Below are positions 27,870 through 36,917 of a stretch of DNA of 64,000 nt, in pieces. The stretch's first letter is position 1. Each line of letters begins with the position of its first letter. The translations under genes and the position numbers were made by a program. The DNA comes from Gemmobacter megaterium. GTDB lineage: Bacteria; Pseudomonadota; Alphaproteobacteria; Rhodobacterales; Rhodobacteraceae. The DNA is taken from assembly GCF_900156815.1 (NCBI RefSeq), contig NZ_FTOT01000006.1, forward strand, positions 235,856 to 299,855. The letters run 5' to 3'. The notes under the pieces were generated by a model, which saw nothing but the letters and a program-made list of their open reading frames with translations, was not told where the DNA came from and did no database searches.

Positions 27870-29441
27870 ATGACCGATACCGCACCGCAACCCCGTGTGC
27901 TGATTTTTGACACCACATTGCGCGATGGCGAGCAGTCTCCCGGCGCGACGATGACCCATGACGAAAAGCTGGAAATCGCCAGCCTGCTGGACGAGATGGG
28001 CGTCGATGTCATCGAGGCAGGGTTTCCCATCGCCTCGGAAGGTGACTTTCAGGCCGTTTCAGAGATCGCCCGCAATTCCCGCAATTCGACCATCTGCGGC
28101 CTGTCCCGCGCCAATGTGAAGGACATCGACCGCTGCTGGGAGGCTGTGCGCAATGCGAAATCCCCGCGCATTCACACCTTTATCGGCACCTCGCCGCTGC
28201 ATCGGGCCATTCCGAACCTGTCCATGGACCAGATGGCGGAACTGATCCATGAAACCGTGACCCATGCCCGCAATCTGTGTGACAATGTGCAATGGTCGGC
28301 GATGGATGCGACTCGAACCGAATATGACTATCTGTGCCGCGTGGTCGAAATCGCCATCAAGGCCGGGGCGACCACGATCAACATCCCCGATACGGTCGGC
28401 TACACCTATCCGTTTGAATCCGCCAATCTGATCCGCATGTTGCTGGAGCGGGTGCCCGGCGCGGACAGCGTGATCTTTTCGACCCATTGCCACAACGATC
28501 TGGGCATGGCGACGGCGAACTCTCTGGCGGCGGTCGAGGCCGGGGCGCGGCAGATCGAATGCACGATCAACGGTCTGGGCGAGCGCGCAGGGAATGCCGC
28601 GCTGGAGGAAGTGGTAATGGCGATGCGCGTGCGCAACGACATCCTGCCCTATGAAACCGGGATCGACACCACCAAGATCATGCATCTGAGCCGCCGCGTG
28701 TCCACCGTGTCGGGCTTTGTGGTGCAGCCGAACAAGGCTATCGTGGGCAAGAATGCCTTCTTGCACGAATCCGGGATCCATCAGGATGGCGTCCTGAAGA
28801 ACGTCGAAACCTTCGAGATCATGAAGCCCGAGCATATCGGCCTGACGGCAAAGAACATTGCCATGGGCAAGCATTCGGGCCGCGCCGCGCTGCGGGCCAA
28901 GCTGAAAGAGCTGGGCTTTGATCTGGGGCAGAACCAGTTGAACGATGTGTTCGTGCGGTTCAAGGCGCTGGCTGACCGCAAGAAGGAAGTCTACGACGAG
29001 GATCTGATCGCGTTGGCGGCGGATCAGGCGGCCAACGCCGAAAACGACACGCTGCAACTGAAGCGGCTGCGGGTGATTTCCGGGACCGAAGGTCCGCAGG
29101 AGGCCGAAATGACGCTGGTGATCGACGGCGAGGAAAAGGGGATCGACGCGACAGGCGATGGCCCGGTCGATGCGGCGTTCAACTGCGTCAAGATGCTGTT
29201 CCCGCACAAGGCGCGGCTGCAACTGTATCAGGTCCATGCCGTGACCGAAGGCACCGACGCCCAGGCAACTGTATCTGTGCGGTTGGAGGAAGATGGTCGC
29301 ATCGTAACCGGGCAGGCGGCGGATACCGATACAATCGTTGCCAGCGTGAAGGCCTATATCAACGCGCTGAACCGGCTGGTCGTGCGCCGCGCCAAGACGG
29401 CACCGGGCGATGATGTGAAAACCATCAAGTACCATAGCTGA
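27870..29441 (+). CDS. leuA: 2-isopropylmalate synthase
   Basis: A 523-residue enzyme catalysing the first step of leucine synthesis: acetyl-CoA plus 2-oxoisovalerate to 2-isopropylmalate. The catalytic TIM barrel starts with DTTLRDGEQSPGA, includes STHCHNDLGMATANSLAAV (metal-binding HxH-type) and ends near 290 (NAFLHESGIHQDG). The C-terminal region (~390-510) is the LeuA dimer regulatory domain that binds leucine. Length and motifs are of the standard bacterial long form. Expression is likely under leucine attenuation from leuL. A strong terminator follows. Confidence 0.97.
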   Translation: MTDTAPQPRVLIFDTTLRDGEQSPGATMTHDEKLEIASLLDEMGVDVIEAGFPIASEGDFQAVSEIARNSRNSTICGLSRANVKDIDRCWEAVRNAKSPRIHTFIGTSPLHRAIPNLSMDQMAELIHETVTHARNLCDNVQWSAMDATRTEYDYLCRVVEIAIKAGATTINIPDTVGYTYPFESANLIRMLLERVPGADSVIFSTHCHNDLGMATANSLAAVEAGARQIECTINGLGERAGNAALEEVVMAMRVRNDILPYETGIDTTKIMHLSRRVSTVSGFVVQPNKAIVGKNAFLHESGIHQDGVLKNVETFEIMKPEHIGLTAKNIAMGKHSGRAALRAKLKELGFDLGQNQLNDVFVRFKALADRKKEVYDEDLIALAADQAANAENDTLQLKRLRVISGTEGPQEAEMTLVIDGEEKGIDATGDGPVDAAFNCVKMLFPHKARLQLYQVHAVTEGTDAQATVSVRLEEDGRIVTGQAADTDTIVASVKAYINALNRLVVRRAKTAPGDDVKTIKYHS

Positions 29442-29447
29442 AACGGC

Positions 29448-29507
29448 GTGGCGGGGCCCGCCCCGCCACCACCCAGGACAGGCGGCCCACCTTTCGGTGG
29501 GCCGTTC
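29448..29507 (+). terminator. Terminator after leuA
   Basis: Two hairpins. The first is GTGGCGGGG/CCCCGCCAC with loop CCCG (29448-29469). The second is CGGCCCACC/GGTGGGCCG with loop TTTC (29483-29504), followed by TTCTTAT. The second has the form of an intrinsic terminator; on the other strand it ends only 3 bases before the dppF stop codon and may serve both genes. Confidence 0.8.
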
Positions 29508-30470
29508 TTATATCCGGGCCAGTCGGACGAAGTGGTCCGGCTCGACCTCGACCAGTTCCGACGGATCGGGCTTCTTCGTCAGATCCGGCGACTCGAGGCC
29601 CGTATCGGCAAAGCGCCAGCCCGCCGGCGGATCGGGTTGTTCCCCATCGGTGGGCTTGCGGCTGCGGCCCAGGATCACATCGGGATCCGGGATTGTCGCA
29701 ATCAAGCGGCGGCAATAGGGGTGAATCGGGTTGGTGAAGATGGACTGCCACGGCCCGGTTTCAACGATCTCGCCAAAGAACATCACGGCGACGCGGTCGC
29801 TCATATGTTCGACAACGCTGAGGTCGTGGCTGATCATCAGATAGGACAGGCCGAATTGGTCCTGCAAATCCAGCAGAAGGTTGATGATCTGCGCCCGGAT
29901 CGAAACGTCCAGCGCCGAGACGGGTTCGTCCAGCACCACGATTTCCGGTCCCAGAATCAGCGCGCGGGCAATGCCGATACGTTGGCGCTGGCCGCCCGAG
30001 AACTCATGCGGAAAGCGCCGCCCCTGTTCAGCAGACAAGCCAACGCTTTTCAGCATCGTTGCGATCCGATCCTCGACCTCGGATTTCGCGGTGACACCAT
30101 GCAACCGCAAAGGCGCGGCCAGTGACGCCCAGACCGTCTGCCGCGGGTTGAGCGAGGCATAGGGATCCTGAAAGACGATCTGCGCGGCTCGTGCCCTGTC
30201 CATCCGGCCAGGCGCCTCTGGTCCCGAAAACGGTTGGCCCCGAAACCGGATGCTGCCCGATGTCGGTTCTTGCAAGCCCATGACGGCCAGGGCGGTTGTC
30301 GATTTGCCGCACCCCGATTCGCCCACCAGAGACAGGCATTCGCCCTTGTTCAGGTGCAGCGACAGCCCGTTGACCGCGTGAAGCGTTTTGCGCCCCGTAC
30401 CCAGCAGACCACCGCCCGTGACGGGAAAATGCACATGCAGATCGTCGATTTCCAGAATGGGTGCGGTCAT
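29508..30470 (-). CDS. Peptide ABC transporter ATP-binding protein (DppF/OppF type)
   Basis: A 320-residue ATPase of the oligopeptide/dipeptide family. Walker A is GESGCGKST, the signature LSGGQ is FSGGQRQRIGIARAL, and Walker B is EIVVLDEPVSALD. The C-terminal oligopeptide/dipeptide transporter extension (HPYCRRLIATIPDPD) confirms the Opp/Dpp group and usually carries an iron-sulphur or peptide-family motif. It powers import with the partner ATPase upstream. Last gene of the minus-strand operon; its ATG overlaps the previous stop (ATGA). Confidence 0.93.
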   Translation of the reverse strand: MTAPILEIDDLHVHFPVTGGGLLGTGRKTLHAVNGLSLHLNKGECLSLVGESGCGKSTTALAVMGLQEPTSGSIRFRGQPFSGPEAPGRMDRARAAQIVFQDPYASLNPRQTVWASLAAPLRLHGVTAKSEVEDRIATMLKSVGLSAEQGRRFPHEFSGGQRQRIGIARALILGPEIVVLDEPVSALDVSIRAQIINLLLDLQDQFGLSYLMISHDLSVVEHMSDRVAVMFFGEIVETGPWQSIFTNPIHPYCRRLIATIPDPDVILGRSRKPTDGEQPDPPAGWRFADTGLESPDLTKKPDPSELVEVEPDHFVRLARI

Positions 30471-31369
30471 TGGGCCACCTCTGGTCTTGGCGCAATAAAG
30501 CGGGTCTGCGTCAGGATCGACCTGTCAGGAATGATGCTGTCGATATCGACGAGGCGCGACCGGCCATGCTGGAATCGGCTGCCAAGGCGTGGCAAGGCCC
30601 CGAGCAGTCCCTTGGTGTAGGTGTGCTGCGGGTTCAGAAACAGCTCGCGCGTTTCATTCTCTTCGACCAGACAACCGGAATACATCACGCCGACGCGCTG
30701 GCACATTTCCGCGATCACGCCCAGATCATGCGATATCAGCAGGACGGCTGTGCCGCGCTCGGCGCACAGCTCGCGGATCAGGCGCAACACTTCGGCCTGT
30801 ACGGTCACATCCAGCGCAGTCGTGGGTTCGTCGGCGATCAGCAGGTCAGGGTTGCACGCCAATGCCATGGCGATCATCACCCGTTGCCGCAAGCCACCCG
30901 ACATCTGGTGCGGATAGTTGGTCGCGCGCCTGTCCGGGTTCGGGACGCGCACGCTGGCCAGCGCGTCGATGGCAAGTTTTGCCGCCTCTGCCCAGCTTTT
31001 CCCCTGATGGAGCACGTACATTTCGGCAATCTGCCGGCCGACGGTTGCCAGGGGGTTCAGTGCCGTCATCGGCTCCTGAAAGATCATGGCGATACGGTCG
31101 CCGCGCAGTTTGCGCATCTCGCGGCGGCTCAGTTTCAGAAGGTCGCGGCCTTGAAACAGGATCTGGCCTTCGGTCACTTTGAGCGGCTTCTTCAGCAGCC
31201 CCATCGTGGCCAACGAGGTCACAGATTTGCCAGAGCCGGATTCGCCGACCAGCCCGTAGGCTTCTCCGGGCATGATCTGGAACGAGACGTCCTTGAGGAT
31301 CGGAAAGGATGACCGCCCCTGAGGAACCGCCAGCGACAGATTGCGGATATCGAGAAGCGGGGCCGTCAT
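30467..31369 (-). CDS. Peptide ABC transporter ATP-binding protein (DppD/OppD type)
   Basis: A 300-residue ATPase, partner of the preceding-listed DppF-type subunit. It has Walker [10 protein letters not shown], signature [15 protein letters not shown], Walker [15 protein letters not shown] and the C-terminal [15 protein letters not shown] that ends members of this family. The start at 31369 is fixed by ATGA overlap with the permease gene; the frame runs on into the permease gene but that extension is not coding. Confidence 0.93.
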   Translation of the reverse strand: MTAPLLDIRNLSLAVPQGRSSFPILKDVSFQIMPGEAYGLVGESGSGKSVTSLATMGLLKKPLKVTEGQILFQGRDLLKLSRREMRKLRGDRIAMIFQEPMTALNPLATVGRQIAEMYVLHQGKSWAEAAKLAIDALASVRVPNPDRRATNYPHQMSGGLRQRVMIAMALACNPDLLIADEPTTALDVTVQAEVLRLIRELCAERGTAVLLISHDLGVIAEMCQRVGVMYSGCLVEENETRELFLNPQHTYTKGLLGALPRLGSRFQHGRSRLVDIDSIIPDRSILTQTRFIAPRPEVAQ

Positions 31370-32187
31370 AGCTTGCGCGTCCTCATATGGGGGTCGAGGA
31401 CATCGCGCAGCCCGTCGCCCAACAGGTTGAAGCCCAGCACCGACAGAAAGATCGCCAGGCCGGGGAAGATCGCGGCCCAAGGTGCTAGGCGGATCATCTC
31501 ACGCGCGTCGGTCAGCATGGATCCCCATGACGGGAAGGGGGGTTGAATGCCCAAGCCCAGGAATGACAACGCCGCCTCGGACAAGACCGCGCCGCCCATG
31601 CCCAGGGTCGCCATCACAAGGATCGGCCCCATCATGTTGGGCAGGATCTGGGTGAACATGATGCGCAGGTCGGAATAGCCCAGGGTCTGCGCCGCCTGCA
31701 CATAGCCTTGCGATTTCAGCGACAGGGTAGAGGACCGCGCGATCCGGCAGGTCCAGCTCCAGTTTGTCAGGCCAAGCGCGATCAGCAGCGACACGAGGCC
31801 CGGCCCAAGCACCGCCATGACCGCCAGAGCAAAGATCAGTGACGGGATGGCCAGCATCACGTTGGTCAGTCCGTTCACCAGATCGTCCCACCAGCCGCCC
31901 CAGTAACCGGCAGTCATGCCCAGAACGACGCCGATCACCGTGTTGATCAACTGCGAGACGATGCCCACCGTCAGCGAGATCTGTGCGCCATACAGGATAC
32001 GGCTGTAAACATCGCGCCCCTGCGCATCGGTGCCGAACCAGAACTCACGCCCCGGCGGCACCTCGGCGTTCATCAGGTTTGCATCCAGCACCGGATGATA
32101 GGGCGCAATCCACTGTGCAAGCAATCCGCCCAGAATGACCAGCAGCGTCAGGAATCCGCCGAGATAGATATTGAAACCCAGCTTCAT
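31366..32187 (-). CDS. Peptide ABC transporter permease (DppC type)
   Basis: A 273-residue inner-membrane protein with about six membrane segments. It shows the Dpp/Opp permease EAA loop (EAALSFLGLGIQPPFPSWG) near residue 210, which docks onto the ATPases. The N-terminal periplasmic stretch HPVLDANLMNAEVPPG...FWFGTDAQGRDVYSR is typical of DppC/OppC. It overlaps dppD and lies 6 bases after dppB. Confidence 0.94.
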   Translation of the reverse strand: MKLGFNIYLGGFLTLLVILGGLLAQWIAPYHPVLDANLMNAEVPPGREFWFGTDAQGRDVYSRILYGAQISLTVGIVSQLINTVIGVVLGMTAGYWGGWWDDLVNGLTNVMLAIPSLIFALAVMAVLGPGLVSLLIALGLTNWSWTCRIARSSTLSLKSQGYVQAAQTLGYSDLRIMFTQILPNMMGPILVMATLGMGGAVLSEAALSFLGLGIQPPFPSWGSMLTDAREMIRLAPWAAIFPGLAIFLSVLGFNLLGDGLRDVLDPHMRTRKL

Positions 32188-32193
32188 CGCCCG

Positions 32194-33129
32194 TTACCCC
32201 TGCTTGATGCGCGGGTCGATTGCCGCATAAATCAAATCCACCGCTGTATTGATCACAAGAAACCACAGCACGATCACCAGGATCGTTCCCTGGACCACCG
32301 GAATGTCGCTGATCGCAACGCTGTCGACCAGCAGCGAGCCTATGCCGGGCCAGGCAAACAGTTTTTCGATCACGACCGCCTGCCCGATCAGCGAGCCGAA
32401 TTGCAGACCGACAGTCGTGACAATCAGCACCAGCGCATTGCGCGACACATGCCAGCGCACCACCTGCGTCTCACTCATCCCTTTGGAATGAGCGGTGCGG
32501 ATGAAATCGGCATTCATCACATCCAGAACGCCCGCCCGCGTGGTTCGCGCAAGCAGGGCAAGCGGTGTGACGCCAAGCGCCATGGCCGGCAAAATCAGGT
32601 TGCGGAAGGATCCGTCGCCATAGCCGAAACTGGGCAGCCAGTTCAGTTGCAGGGCAAACAGCATCATCATCAGCAGGCCCAGCCAGAACTGCGGCAACGA
32701 CAGGCCCGAGACCGCGCCGATCATTGTCACCGTATCCAGCACCGATCCGGGCCGCATGGCCGCCATGAACCCCAGCGGCACGCCGATCACGATGGCAAAG
32801 ACCATGGCCGCGATTGCCAGTTCCAGGCTGGCCCAGATGCGCTCGTTGATCATGTCGATCACCGGCAACCGGGTGCGGAAACTTGTCCCAAGGTCGAACC
32901 GCATCAGATCCCAGATATAGGTCAGGAATCGTTCGTGCAGTGGTTTGTTCAGGCCGAACTGTTCGTTCAGCTGGGCGACCAGGCGTGGGTCGGCATTTGT
33001 CTTGCCGTCCGAGAACAGACTGGCGGCGAAACTGCCGGGAACCACGCTGAAGATCACAAAGATCAGCAGCGCGACGACCACGACGGTCGGGATGATCTGG
33101 AGGATCCGGCGAACGGTAAAACGAAACAT
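32194..33129 (-). CDS. Peptide ABC transporter permease (DppB type)
   Basis: A 311-residue inner-membrane permease with six predicted helices. The family N-terminus MFRFTVRRILQIIPTVVVVALLIF and the loop near the C-terminus (VIEKLFAWPGIGSLLVDS) mark it as DppB/OppB. It forms the translocation channel with DppC. A 97-base gap with a hairpin separates it from the binding-protein gene upstream. Confidence 0.94.
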   Translation of the reverse strand: MFRFTVRRILQIIPTVVVVALLIFVIFSVVPGSFAASLFSDGKTNADPRLVAQLNEQFGLNKPLHERFLTYIWDLMRFDLGTSFRTRLPVIDMINERIWASLELAIAAMVFAIVIGVPLGFMAAMRPGSVLDTVTMIGAVSGLSLPQFWLGLLMMMLFALQLNWLPSFGYGDGSFRNLILPAMALGVTPLALLARTTRAGVLDVMNADFIRTAHSKGMSETQVVRWHVSRNALVLIVTTVGLQFGSLIGQAVVIEKLFAWPGIGSLLVDSVAISDIPVVQGTILVIVLWFLVINTAVDLIYAAIDPRIKQG

Positions 33130-33195
33130 ACGGTCTTTCCGGTTGCAGCCGCATGGAATGTGCGGTCCCCGAGGGGCCGCACATCCGCGAGACGT

Positions 33196-33219
33196 GGCTG
33201 CGGGCGTTCACCCGCAGCC
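33196..33219 (-). terminator. Hairpin between binding-protein and permease genes
   Basis: Stem GGCTGCGGG (33196-33204) / CCCGCAGCC (33211-33219), loop CGTTCA, 7 bases after the binding-protein stop. Without a T-tract it is best read as an mRNA-stabilising or partial terminator that keeps binding-protein transcripts more abundant than those of the membrane subunits (inference). Confidence 0.6.
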
Positions 33220-33226
33220 AGGGGGA

Positions 33227-34819
33227 TCAGTTGCGCGACGCGGGGGCCGTGTCGTCAATCCACACTTCGTCATAGGGCTGCAACGCCAGTTCTGTTGCGT
33301 TGGGCACCAGCCCATGCACCCAGGGCTGATAGGCCATGACCGCCTTGTTGTAGTTGAAGAACCAGACCGGCGCCTCTTCCTGGATGAAGTTGTTGGCCTG
33401 TTTCAGCAACTCGTTCTGCTTGGCCGGATCACGCTCGGCACGGGCCGCTTCGTAGATCTTGTCATATTCCGGGTTGGAATAGCCGGTGTAGTTGCAGGCC
33501 GATTGCGGTGTCTGCGACCAGAAGCAGCGCATCACGGTCAACGGGTTCGGCCCGGTCAGGTTCGACCAGATATAGGCCTGGAAGTTGCCCGAAGACACGG
33601 TCTCGCCAAGTGCGGCCGATTCCACCGGACGGGGACGCACGGTGATGCCGACCTGATTCAGCATCGGCAGGATGGCTTCGACGATCGGCACGCCCCAGCT
33701 TTCGTTCGGAGTCGCGGTCACTTCGAATTCAAAGCCGTTCTCGTAGCCGGCTTCCTTGAGCAGGGCCTTGGCCTTTTCCGGGTCGTAGGGGTAGGGCTGG
33801 GCGCTTTCGTCAAAGGCGGGCGAGCCGACGGGCAGCCAACCCACCGCACGCACGGCCTTGTTGCGGACCAGGCGCTGGATGATCAGATCCGAGTTGATCG
33901 CATAGTTGATCGCCTGGCGGACGCGCTTGTCCTTGAACGCCTCGACCTGCGTCTGGCTGAAGCCGATGTTGCGGGTAAAGGTCTCGGCAACTTCGAGGAT
34001 GTGGTCCTTCAACGCGGGGTCGGCCTGATATTCGGAATACTGCACCGGACCCAGGATCGAGACGTCGATTTCCTTGTTGCGGAAGGCCACGTCACGCGCC
34101 GAACCTTCGGCCATGACGATGATGTTCACGCGGTCAAGGTAGGGTTTGCCGTCCTCGTAGTACTTGTCGAACTTTTCGACGACGATTTGCGAACCGGGGA
34201 CATGTTCCTTGAACACGAAAGCGCCCAGGCCGACGGGTTTGATGGCCTGCTGGGCAACATCCACGTTCGACGGATAGATCGCGGTGGTCGCTTCCATCAG
34301 GTTGTAACCGGGGTTACCAGCCGCGGCGAGGGTGATTTCCAGCGTGTGGTCATCTACCTTTTTCAGGCCCTCGATTTCCGTGGCCGCGCCCGAGGCATAT
34401 TCCGAGACGCCCTTGATCACATTCAGGTAGCTGGCGCCGGGCAGCGCGTTCGAGCCCGAGGCGATACGCTTGTAGCTGAAGATGATGTCATCTGCGGTGA
34501 ACGGCTTGTCGTTGTGAAAGACCGCGTTCTTTTTCAGGTTGTAGGTATAGGTCAGGCCATCTTCCGACACATCGACCGACTCTGCGAGTTCAAGAACGGG
34601 AACGTTCTGGATGGAATCCCAGGAATACAGGCTGCGATGGATCGCATAGGTCAGGAAGTGTTCCTGAATGTTCGGGCTGGCATGAATGTCCAGCGTCGAG
34701 AAGCTGGAACCATAGGGCGCAGTGAAGTTCAGTGTACCGCCGTGGCGCGGATCGCTCGCCAATGCGGCGCCCGCTACACCAAGGCTCAGCAAAGCTGCGA
34801 GTGAAAGGCGTTTCATCAT
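33227..34819 (-). CDS. Peptide ABC transporter substrate-binding protein (SBP family 5)
   Basis: A 530-residue periplasmic binding protein. The signal peptide MMKRLSLAALLSLGVAGAALA is followed by HGGTLNFTAPYGSSFSTLDI, and the SBP_bac_5 hallmark region (LAESVDVSEDGLTYTYNLKK) lies near residue 70. Members bind di- and oligopeptides and some other solutes; the ligand cannot be read from sequence. The start at 34819 has GGGAG eight bases upstream and gives the signal peptide. The neighbouring amidohydrolase and D-aminopeptidase genes suggest a D-amino-acid-containing peptide or amide ligand (inference). Confidence 0.94.
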   Translation of the reverse strand: MMKRLSLAALLSLGVAGAALASDPRHGGTLNFTAPYGSSFSTLDIHASPNIQEHFLTYAIHRSLYSWDSIQNVPVLELAESVDVSEDGLTYTYNLKKNAVFHNDKPFTADDIIFSYKRIASGSNALPGASYLNVIKGVSEYASGAATEIEGLKKVDDHTLEITLAAAGNPGYNLMEATTAIYPSNVDVAQQAIKPVGLGAFVFKEHVPGSQIVVEKFDKYYEDGKPYLDRVNIIVMAEGSARDVAFRNKEIDVSILGPVQYSEYQADPALKDHILEVAETFTRNIGFSQTQVEAFKDKRVRQAINYAINSDLIIQRLVRNKAVRAVGWLPVGSPAFDESAQPYPYDPEKAKALLKEAGYENGFEFEVTATPNESWGVPIVEAILPMLNQVGITVRPRPVESAALGETVSSGNFQAYIWSNLTGPNPLTVMRCFWSQTPQSACNYTGYSNPEYDKIYEAARAERDPAKQNELLKQANNFIQEEAPVWFFNYNKAVMAYQPWVHGLVPNATELALQPYDEVWIDDTAPASRN

Positions 34820-34889
34820 ACCCGTTTCTCCCTTTGGGTTCGGCGCCGTCTTTCTTTGAGACGGTGCCCTGTGATTATTGTCGATCAGG

Positions 34890-34915
34890 CATTGGGGCGG
34901 CAAGCCGCCCCGATG
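34890..34915 (-). terminator. Hairpin after the amidohydrolase gene
   Basis: Stem with core GGGGCGG (34894-34900) / CCGCCCC (34905-34911), loop CAAG, extended by three more pairs and one wobble to 34890-34915. It begins 6 bases after the amidohydrolase stop. No T-tract. It may reduce read-through into the binding-protein gene. Confidence 0.5.
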
Positions 34916-34920
34916 CGATG

Positions 34921-36546
34921 TCATCGCGCGTCGTGGACCACCCGACCGGCCAGCAGCGTCAGCACGCATCGCGTGCCGGACTTGACCGTATCCAGCGGCG
35001 CCTCCAGCAGGTCATTGTCGAACACGGCGATATCGGCCCACTGACCAGGTACCAACCGGCCCTTGACCGTTTCGGCATTCTGCGAATAGGCGCCAAACTC
35101 GGTATAGGCTTGCAGGGCCTCTTCGCGGGTCAGACGCTCGTTCTCGTCCATCACAGTGCCCCGCCATGTCTGGCGTGTCACCATCGAATGAAAGGTCGGA
35201 TAAGGATTGGGCGAACAGACCGGCGAATCCGACCCGGTGGACGGGTTCATGCCCATCCGCATCCAGGTGGCGATAGGATAGGAGGACAGGGCACGTTCCT
35301 CCTCCATCACCGAGATGTAGCTGTCGCCGAAGTCATGGATGAACGCCTGCTGGCCTGCGGGATAGATCCCTGCGGCCTTCATGCGGGCGTTGTGATCGGG
35401 CGCCAGAAAGCCGCAATGTTCGATCCGGTGGCGCCGGTCATGTACAGGGGTCTTGGCCTGCGCCTTTTCATAGGCGGTGATGATCTGCTCGATCGCAGAA
35501 TCACCGATGGCGTGGCAGGCCATCTGATAGCCGCGATCATGGAAATCCTGAACCAGTGCCTCGACCTGATCCGATGGCAGCATTTGCACGCCCAGGTTCT
35601 GCGGCTCGTCCCGGTAGGGCTTGCTGACCCATGCGGTGCGCCCACCGGCAGAGCCGTCGAGGAACAGCTTGACCCCGCCGACGCGCAGCATGTCGTCGCC
35701 CGCGCCGGTCACAAGGCCCATGGCATGGCAGTCGTCCACGATGGACTTGCCCGGATCGCCCAACAGCGTCAGCCAGACGCGCACGGGCAGGCGGCCGGTC
35801 AGCTTGGCCAGTTCATACGCGCGGATCTCGGTCACGCCGCTGATCTGGCCGACCGCCGCGTCCATGCAACTGGTGATCCCGAGCGCCAGCAGATGCTTGC
35901 CGCCCGCCTCGATCGCGTCGATCAGCCGATCCTCTGTCACCGCAGGAATGGCGCGGCGCACCAGGCCGATGGCGTTTTCGGCCAGCAGGCCGTTCAGACG
36001 GTTCCCGGTCATTCCGATGACACTGCCATCGGGTACCGGGGTTGCCTCGGTCACGCCGCCCAATTCCAGCGCCCTGGAGTTGGCGATGGCGATATGCCCG
36101 CAGGCCCGCGTCACCAGCACCGGATGATCGGGGGCCGCCGCGTCCAGATCGTCGCGGGTCGGGTGGATGCCGGTGTTCAGCTTGACCTGATCATAGCCGC
36201 GGGCCAGAACCCAGTCGCCCTTGGGAGTTTCGGCGGCCCGCGCTGCGATGGCGGCCTTCATGGCGGCCAGCGTCGGCACGGCATCGGGTGTGACATTGAC
36301 CATGCCCATTACAAGGCCTGTGCCGATCAGATGCAGGTGATTGTCGTTCAGGCCGGGGCAGGCGAAACGCCCTTGCAGGTCGATCACCTGCGTTTCCGCG
36401 CCCTTGAGCGACAGGATCTCGTCATCGCTGCCACTGGCGATGACCTTGCCTTGCCAGATGGCAAGGGCCTGACAGATCCCGTCCGCGCGGCCGCGCCAGA
36501 TGCGGCCATTCAGCAGAATGCAGTCAGCTTCAATCTTGATGGACAA
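34921..36546 (-). CDS. Amidohydrolase family 3 (YtcJ-like) metal-dependent hydrolase
   Basis: A 541-residue amidohydrolase-superfamily enzyme. The N-terminal small beta domain (CILLNGRIW, IDLQGRFACPGLNDNHLHL) carries the HxH metal motif HLH; later His/Asp ligands are in RRHRIEHCG and TGSDSPVC. YtcJ-like proteins hydrolyse amides or formamides; the substrate here is unknown. The frame has no good ATG: the TTG at 36546 with GGGAG about 9 bases upstream gives the right N-terminus (LSIKIEADCILLNG). It is the first gene of the six-gene transporter operon and divergent from the LysR gene. Confidence 0.88.
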   Translation of the reverse strand: MSIKIEADCILLNGRIWRGRADGICQALAIWQGKVIASGSDDEILSLKGAETQVIDLQGRFACPGLNDNHLHLIGTGLVMGMVNVTPDAVPTLAAMKAAIAARAAETPKGDWVLARGYDQVKLNTGIHPTRDDLDAAAPDHPVLVTRACGHIAIANSRALELGGVTEATPVPDGSVIGMTGNRLNGLLAENAIGLVRRAIPAVTEDRLIDAIEAGGKHLLALGITSCMDAAVGQISGVTEIRAYELAKLTGRLPVRVWLTLLGDPGKSIVDDCHAMGLVTGAGDDMLRVGGVKLFLDGSAGGRTAWVSKPYRDEPQNLGVQMLPSDQVEALVQDFHDRGYQMACHAIGDSAIEQIITAYEKAQAKTPVHDRRHRIEHCGFLAPDHNARMKAAGIYPAGQQAFIHDFGDSYISVMEEERALSSYPIATWMRMGMNPSTGSDSPVCSPNPYPTFHSMVTRQTWRGTVMDENERLTREEALQAYTEFGAYSQNAETVKGRLVPGQWADIAVFDNDLLEAPLDTVKSGTRCVLTLLAGRVVHDAR

Positions 36547-36917
36547 GAAGGTTCTCCCGAAGACGTTTATGATGAGTCCGACTGCGGATGTGCAGCCATA
36601 TGGCCAACGAGGCTGGTTTCGGTTCCCGACAACCGACCGATCCGTCGGCACTGCTGCGGGGCCCTGCGCGGTGCGCCAAACCTGCCATACCTTCGGCACA
36701 AGATCGAAACCGTTCGAACCTGACCATCCCTTCCCGTCCGTTGGACCCGAAAACCTGTGTACGGTTTTCTGTTGTTATGTTCACAGCGTGGCGAGCGAAA
36801 TGGGCGATGGCCAATTCGGTTTTGACACGGCATCATGCAATTACGGCATAAGTCTGCGATTCCATGCCGTTGCGTATAGAATTGGCCAACCCATGGCCTG
36901 CGAGGGGGACGTTGACG
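36547..36917. promoter_or_regulatory. 371-base divergent control region with a LysR-type site
   Basis: This gap between the amidohydrolase and LysR genes holds no gene. At 36835-36849 it contains ATGC-N7-GCAT (ATGCAATTACGGCAT), which fits the T-N11-A form of LysR-family operators, 69 bases before the LysR start codon. A second weak dyad (ATTC...GAAT) lies near 36861-36884. AT-rich stretches suggest promoters in both directions but no consensus pair was convincing. Confidence 0.5.

Noticed and set aside
34733..34817. Possible lipoprotein signal in the peptide-binding protein
   Set aside because: The signal peptide ends AALAS-D without a cysteine, so it is a soluble periplasmic protein.
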